A stretch of 7,330 nucleotides of DNA from Candidatus Atribacter alterifermentans (GTDB lineage: Bacteria; Atribacterota; Atribacteria; Atribacterales; Atribacteraceae): positions 1-7,330 of the forward strand of contig JAAYUP010000096.1 in NCBI GenBank assembly GCA_012517635.1. The letters are read 5' to 3'. This document shows positions 4,689-7,330 of this stretch, in pieces. Position 1 is the stretch's first letter. Every line of letters starts with the position of its first letter. The notes beneath the pieces were generated by a model. The model ran no database searches. It was not told the origin of the DNA and saw only the letters and a list, made by a program, of their open reading frames with translations. The translations under genes were made by a program, and so were the position numbers.

Positions 4689-6575
4689 CTACTCTTCCTC
4701 CTTGCCTAAATAAGCTTCAATAACCACCGGATGATTATAAATGTCGTTTGGTTCACCCTCAGCAATTTTTGAACCCATATCCATTACCACAATCCAATCG
4801 GATATACCCATAACGACATTCATGTCATGTTCAATGAGCAGAATAGTAAAACCTTCAGTTATTAAATTTTGAAGGAGTTCCATCAACTCTTCCGACTCTT
4901 TATCATTCAAACCAGAGGAAGGTTCGTCAAAAATGAGCAGTTGAGGAGAAGTTGCCAAAGCCCGGGCAATCTCCAGATAGCGTTGTTTCCCATAGGGAAG
5001 ATTTTTTGCCAATTCGTTACGGTATTCCCAAAGTCCGACCTGATGAAGGCGATGAGCGGAGATTTCAACGATGGTTTTTTCTTCTTCATGTTGAGCTGGA
5101 GTTCGTAAAATTGCTGACCAAAAGTTGGTCTGGGCATGACAATGAGGTCCGGACATCACATTTTCTAGACAAGTCATATTGGGAAACAACCGGATGTTTT
5201 GAAAGGTGCGAGCTATTCCTTTCTGAACAATTTTGTGAGGTTTCAACCCAGTAATTTCTTGGTTTTGAAAGAAAACATGACCTTGACTGGGTCGATAAAT
5301 TCCAGTGATGATGTTAAAGAGGGTGGTTTTTCCAGCACCATTTGGTCCGATCAGGCTGGTTATTTGTTTCGGTTTGACTTGAAGATCAAAAAGATTCACT
5401 GCAGTAAGACCACCAAAATGAAGTGTAATATTTCGTGTTTCAAGAATCATTGAAGAGTTAGGATCAAAGGTTTCTGAAAGAAAGGTTCGAAGGTTTTGAA
5501 CGCGATTCTGACCAATTCGGACCAGGATTTCTTCAGGTTGGGGGAGATTTCGAATTCCTAAGCCTTCTAACCCTAAATGTCCTCTTTTTCTTGGCAGTAT
5601 ACCTCCCGGGCGGAAAACCATCATGACCATCAGAGCAGCTCCAAAAAATAAGAGACGAAAACTAGCAAATTGACGGAAAATTTCGGGGAAAATCACGATA
5701 ACAGCTGCACCAAAAAGAGTTCCGGGCACCGAACCCAATCCTCCTAATAAAACAATACAAAAGAGTAAAGCCGATTCCATGAAGAGGAAGCTATCAGGAG
5801 AAATGATCATCATTTTCGAAGCATATACATTTCCGGTTATACCAGCAATGGCTGCACCCAGAACAAAAGCAAGAAGTTTATAAGAACGTACATCGATACC
5901 GTTTAATTCAGCAGCAATTTCATCTTCGCGAATACAATTCCAAGCTCGGCCGATCCGGGAACGTTGTAATCGTATTAAAGCAATAATAGCTATGGCAATG
6001 AGACCCCAGATGAGATAATAAAAGTGAGTTGAACTGAATATCATCAACGGACCGATTTGGGGAATACCGATTCCAGTAATCCCATTGGGTCCGTTGGTCA
6101 TTCCCCAAGGATTATTGATAATGGTGATACGAACAATTTCCCCGATTCCTATGGTGACAATGCAGAGATAGTCGCCACGGAGATGGATGACCGGTGACAT
6201 GACTACATAAGCGAAAGCTCCGGCCATGATGGCACTTAAAGGAAGCAAGAATAAAATTGGAATATTGAACTGGGTGTTTAAGATGGCAGTGGTATAAGCG
6301 CCAATAGCATAAAAGGCAGTGTGGCCAAGATCAAAAAGTCCAACTTCACCCAGAACAATGTTAAGACTCAATCCAAGTAAAGAATAAATACCCACAAAAA
6401 AAGCAACGTCAATCCAATAGTCATTCATAAAAGGAAAAAATGGTAACAAAAGAAAAAGAAGAACAATGAAACCGCTCAACCATTTCTGGAAAAAGAGAGA
6501 TCGTCTTGGTTTATATGGAGAACCGCTTTCTTGGGTGTTGTGAATGCGTTGTTGAAAAGCATGAGTCAAGTCCAT
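4689..6575 (-). CDS. livMG: Fused LivM permease - LivG ATPase of a branched-chain amino-acid-type ABC transporter
   Basis: One 628-residue frame joins two subunits that are usually separate. Residues about 30-325 are a LivM permease with 8-9 membrane segments and family motifs GEVGLFDLGHTAFYAIGAY (76-94), HLRGDYL (131-137), the ATPase-coupling loop GRAWNCIREDEIAAELNGI (209-227) and GGLGSVPGT (278-286). A linker of about 45 residues (330-375) follows. Residues 376-628 are LivG: Walker A GPNGAGKTT (410-418), Q-loop FQN (458-460), the LivG-type signature LPYGKQRYLEIARAL (527-541), Walker B LLIFDEP (546-552), and switch His583 in IEHDM. No stop or frameshift separates the halves. Met376 (5450) could mark an old livG start but has no Shine-Dalgarno. 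The start at 6575 lies six bases after the livH stop. Similar fusions are known in other bacteria. The symbol is descriptive. Confidence 0.95.
   Translation of the reverse strand: MDLTHAFQQRIHNTQESGSPYKPRRSLFFQKWLSGFIVLLFLLLPFFPFMNDYWIDVAFFVGIYSLLGLSLNIVLGEVGLFDLGHTAFYAIGAYTTAILNTQFNIPILFLLPLSAIMAGAFAYVVMSPVIHLRGDYLCIVTIGIGEIVRITIINNPWGMTNGPNGITGIGIPQIGPLMIFSSTHFYYLIWGLIAIAIIALIRLQRSRIGRAWNCIREDEIAAELNGIDVRSYKLLAFVLGAAIAGITGNVYASKMMIISPDSFLFMESALLFCIVLLGGLGSVPGTLFGAAVIVIFPEIFRQFASFRLLFFGAALMVMMVFRPGGILPRKRGHLGLEGLGIRNLPQPEEILVRIGQNRVQNLRTFLSETFDPNSSMILETRNITLHFGGLTAVNLFDLQVKPKQITSLIGPNGAGKTTLFNIITGIYRPSQGHVFFQNQEITGLKPHKIVQKGIARTFQNIRLFPNMTCLENVMSGPHCHAQTNFWSAILRTPAQHEEEKTIVEISAHRLHQVGLWEYRNELAKNLPYGKQRYLEIARALATSPQLLIFDEPSSGLNDKESEELMELLQNLITEGFTILLIEHDMNVVMGISDWIVVMDMGSKIAEGEPNDIYNHPVVIEAYLGKEEE
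4697..4703 (-). promoter_or_regulatory. Ribosome binding site fixing the GTG start of livF
   Basis: AAGGAGG on the minus strand, nine bases before GTG 4687 and inside the last codons of the fused upstream gene. Strength and spacing support the GTG start. Confidence 0.8.
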
Positions 6576-6581
6576 TTCTTA

Positions 6582-7330
6582 TTATACCTTTTCTGCAATT
6601 TTTTCACCTATAAGGCCGGTTGGTCGCCAAATGAGAACAAGAATGAGAACAATAAAAATAAATCCATCTTTCCAGGCTCCTCCACTGGGGAAATAACCAG
6701 CGAAAAGCGATTCCATAATACCTAACAATAAACCTCCAACCATGGCGCCCGGTATATTCCCTATTCCTCCCAAAATAGTTGCAGTAAAGGCTTTGAGCCC
6801 ATAGTTCCATCCCATGTTAAATTGGATCGATCGATAATACATTCCATTCATCACTCCCGCCATTCCTCCAAGAGCTGGTCCTAAAGAAAAGACGAAGAAA
6901 ATAACTTTACGTATATCGATACCCAGCATCGTGGCAGTCTCTCGGTCCAACGCTGCTGCTCGAACCGCAGCCCCGAAGGTGGTTTTTTCTACAATATAAT
7001 AAATAACCGCCATGAGAAACAGCGAGAAAAAAAGAATGAAGACTTTTAAAAGGGTAATGTGGATCCCAAAAAAATCAAAAGCAGTGGAAGGAACAACTTC
7101 ACTGGGGTAAGCTTGAAAACGCGGCCCCCATATTGCCATGATTCCATTTTGGATGAAAATTGACATGCCTAAAGCCGAAACGACCAAAGGCAACCGTCCG
7201 GCTGGATAAACTGGCCGATAGGCTGCCTTTTCGACTAAAATACCAGCTATACCGACTGTTATAAATGTTATGAGTAAAGTTACGGCCATTCCTCCCCAAA
7301 TCCCAAAGATTTGGGTCATACGACCGGAAC
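6582..7330 (-). CDS. livH: Branched-chain amino-acid-type ABC transporter permease LivH, partial (N-terminus beyond window)
   Basis: The frame is open to the window edge. An ATG exists at 7319, but in-frame codons continue upstream of it (Ser-Gly-Arg), and the usual LivH N-terminus (first membrane segment and the N-F-A-H-G-like region) is missing. The true start is therefore outside, about 40-60 residues upstream. Visible features, counted from that internal Met: several membrane helices, the coupling loop RAAALDRETATMLGID (120-135), GGIGNIPGAMVGGLLLGIMES (184-204, written here as a range of conserved Gly/Pro residues) and WRPTGLIGE (231-239) at the C-terminal end. It pairs with the LivM half of the next protein to form the membrane channel. 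It is the first visible gene of the operon; the binding-protein gene is not in the window. Confidence 0.93.
   Translation of the reverse strand, partial: SGRMTQIFGIWGGMAVTLLITFITVGIAGILVEKAAYRPVYPAGRLPLVVSALGMSIFIQNGIMAIWGPRFQAYPSEVVPSTAFDFFGIHITLLKVFILFFSLFLMAVIYYIVEKTTFGAAVRAAALDRETATMLGIDIRKVIFFVFSLGPALGGMAGVMNGMYYRSIQFNMGWNYGLKAFTATILGGIGNIPGAMVGGLLLGIMESLFAGYFPSGGAWKDGFIFIVLILVLIWRPTGLIGEKIAEKV

Noticed and set aside
4952..5254. Plus-strand 100-codon frame and neighbouring antisense frames
   Set aside because: All are shadows of the LivG half of the fused transporter gene.
7317..7319. ATG at 7319 as the true livH start
   Set aside because: The frame stays open upstream to the window edge and the normal LivH N-terminal region would be missing, so this is an internal methionine.

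Overview
The window is a stretch of bacterial chromosome in which every convincing gene lies on the minus strand. The protein-coding parts are AT-rich. Strong Shine-Dalgarno sequences (AAGGAG, AAGGAGG), a near-consensus sigma-70/sigma-A promoter and a three-gene branched-chain amino-acid-type ABC cassette with 1-6 bp spacing fit a moderately low-GC bacterium. The intergenic spaces are full of degenerate, hairpin-forming dispersed repeats, as seen in several anaerobic, often uncultivated lineages. I cannot assign a phylum from sequence alone; Atribacterota-like or Thermotogota/Firmicutes-like lineages are only guesses.

Layout in transcription order, from high to low coordinates. (1) 7330-3932: livH (5' end outside the window), a fused livM-livG gene, and livF. 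These are the two membrane permeases and two ATPases of a branched-chain amino-acid-type (HAAT) importer, in a tight operon. No periplasmic binding protein is visible; it may lie upstream of livH. (2) 3931-3550: a 382 bp gap holding one copy of a composite intergenic repeat (about 246 bp) and the ribosome binding site of the next gene. (3) 3549-2662: a class II (zinc) ketose-bisphosphate aldolase. (4) 2661-1867: a 795 bp gap without a supported intact gene. It holds a possible terminator for the aldolase gene, REP-like hairpins, a MITE-like segment of 167 bp bounded by 16 bp perfect inverted repeats, a second copy of the composite repeat (about 243 bp), a 42-codon reading frame cut off where that repeat starts, and a promoter for the last gene. 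(5) 1866-1: comEC, the DNA-uptake channel protein. It is open to the window edge and lacks its C-terminal part.

The genes fall into three functional units: amino-acid (or related small-molecule) uptake, sugar-phosphate aldol cleavage, and DNA uptake. I see no sign that they form one pathway. The aldolase may be read from the liv promoter through the repeat, but this is inference. No RNA gene, CRISPR array or intact transposase was found. The most unusual material is in the two repeat-filled gaps and in the livM-livG fusion.
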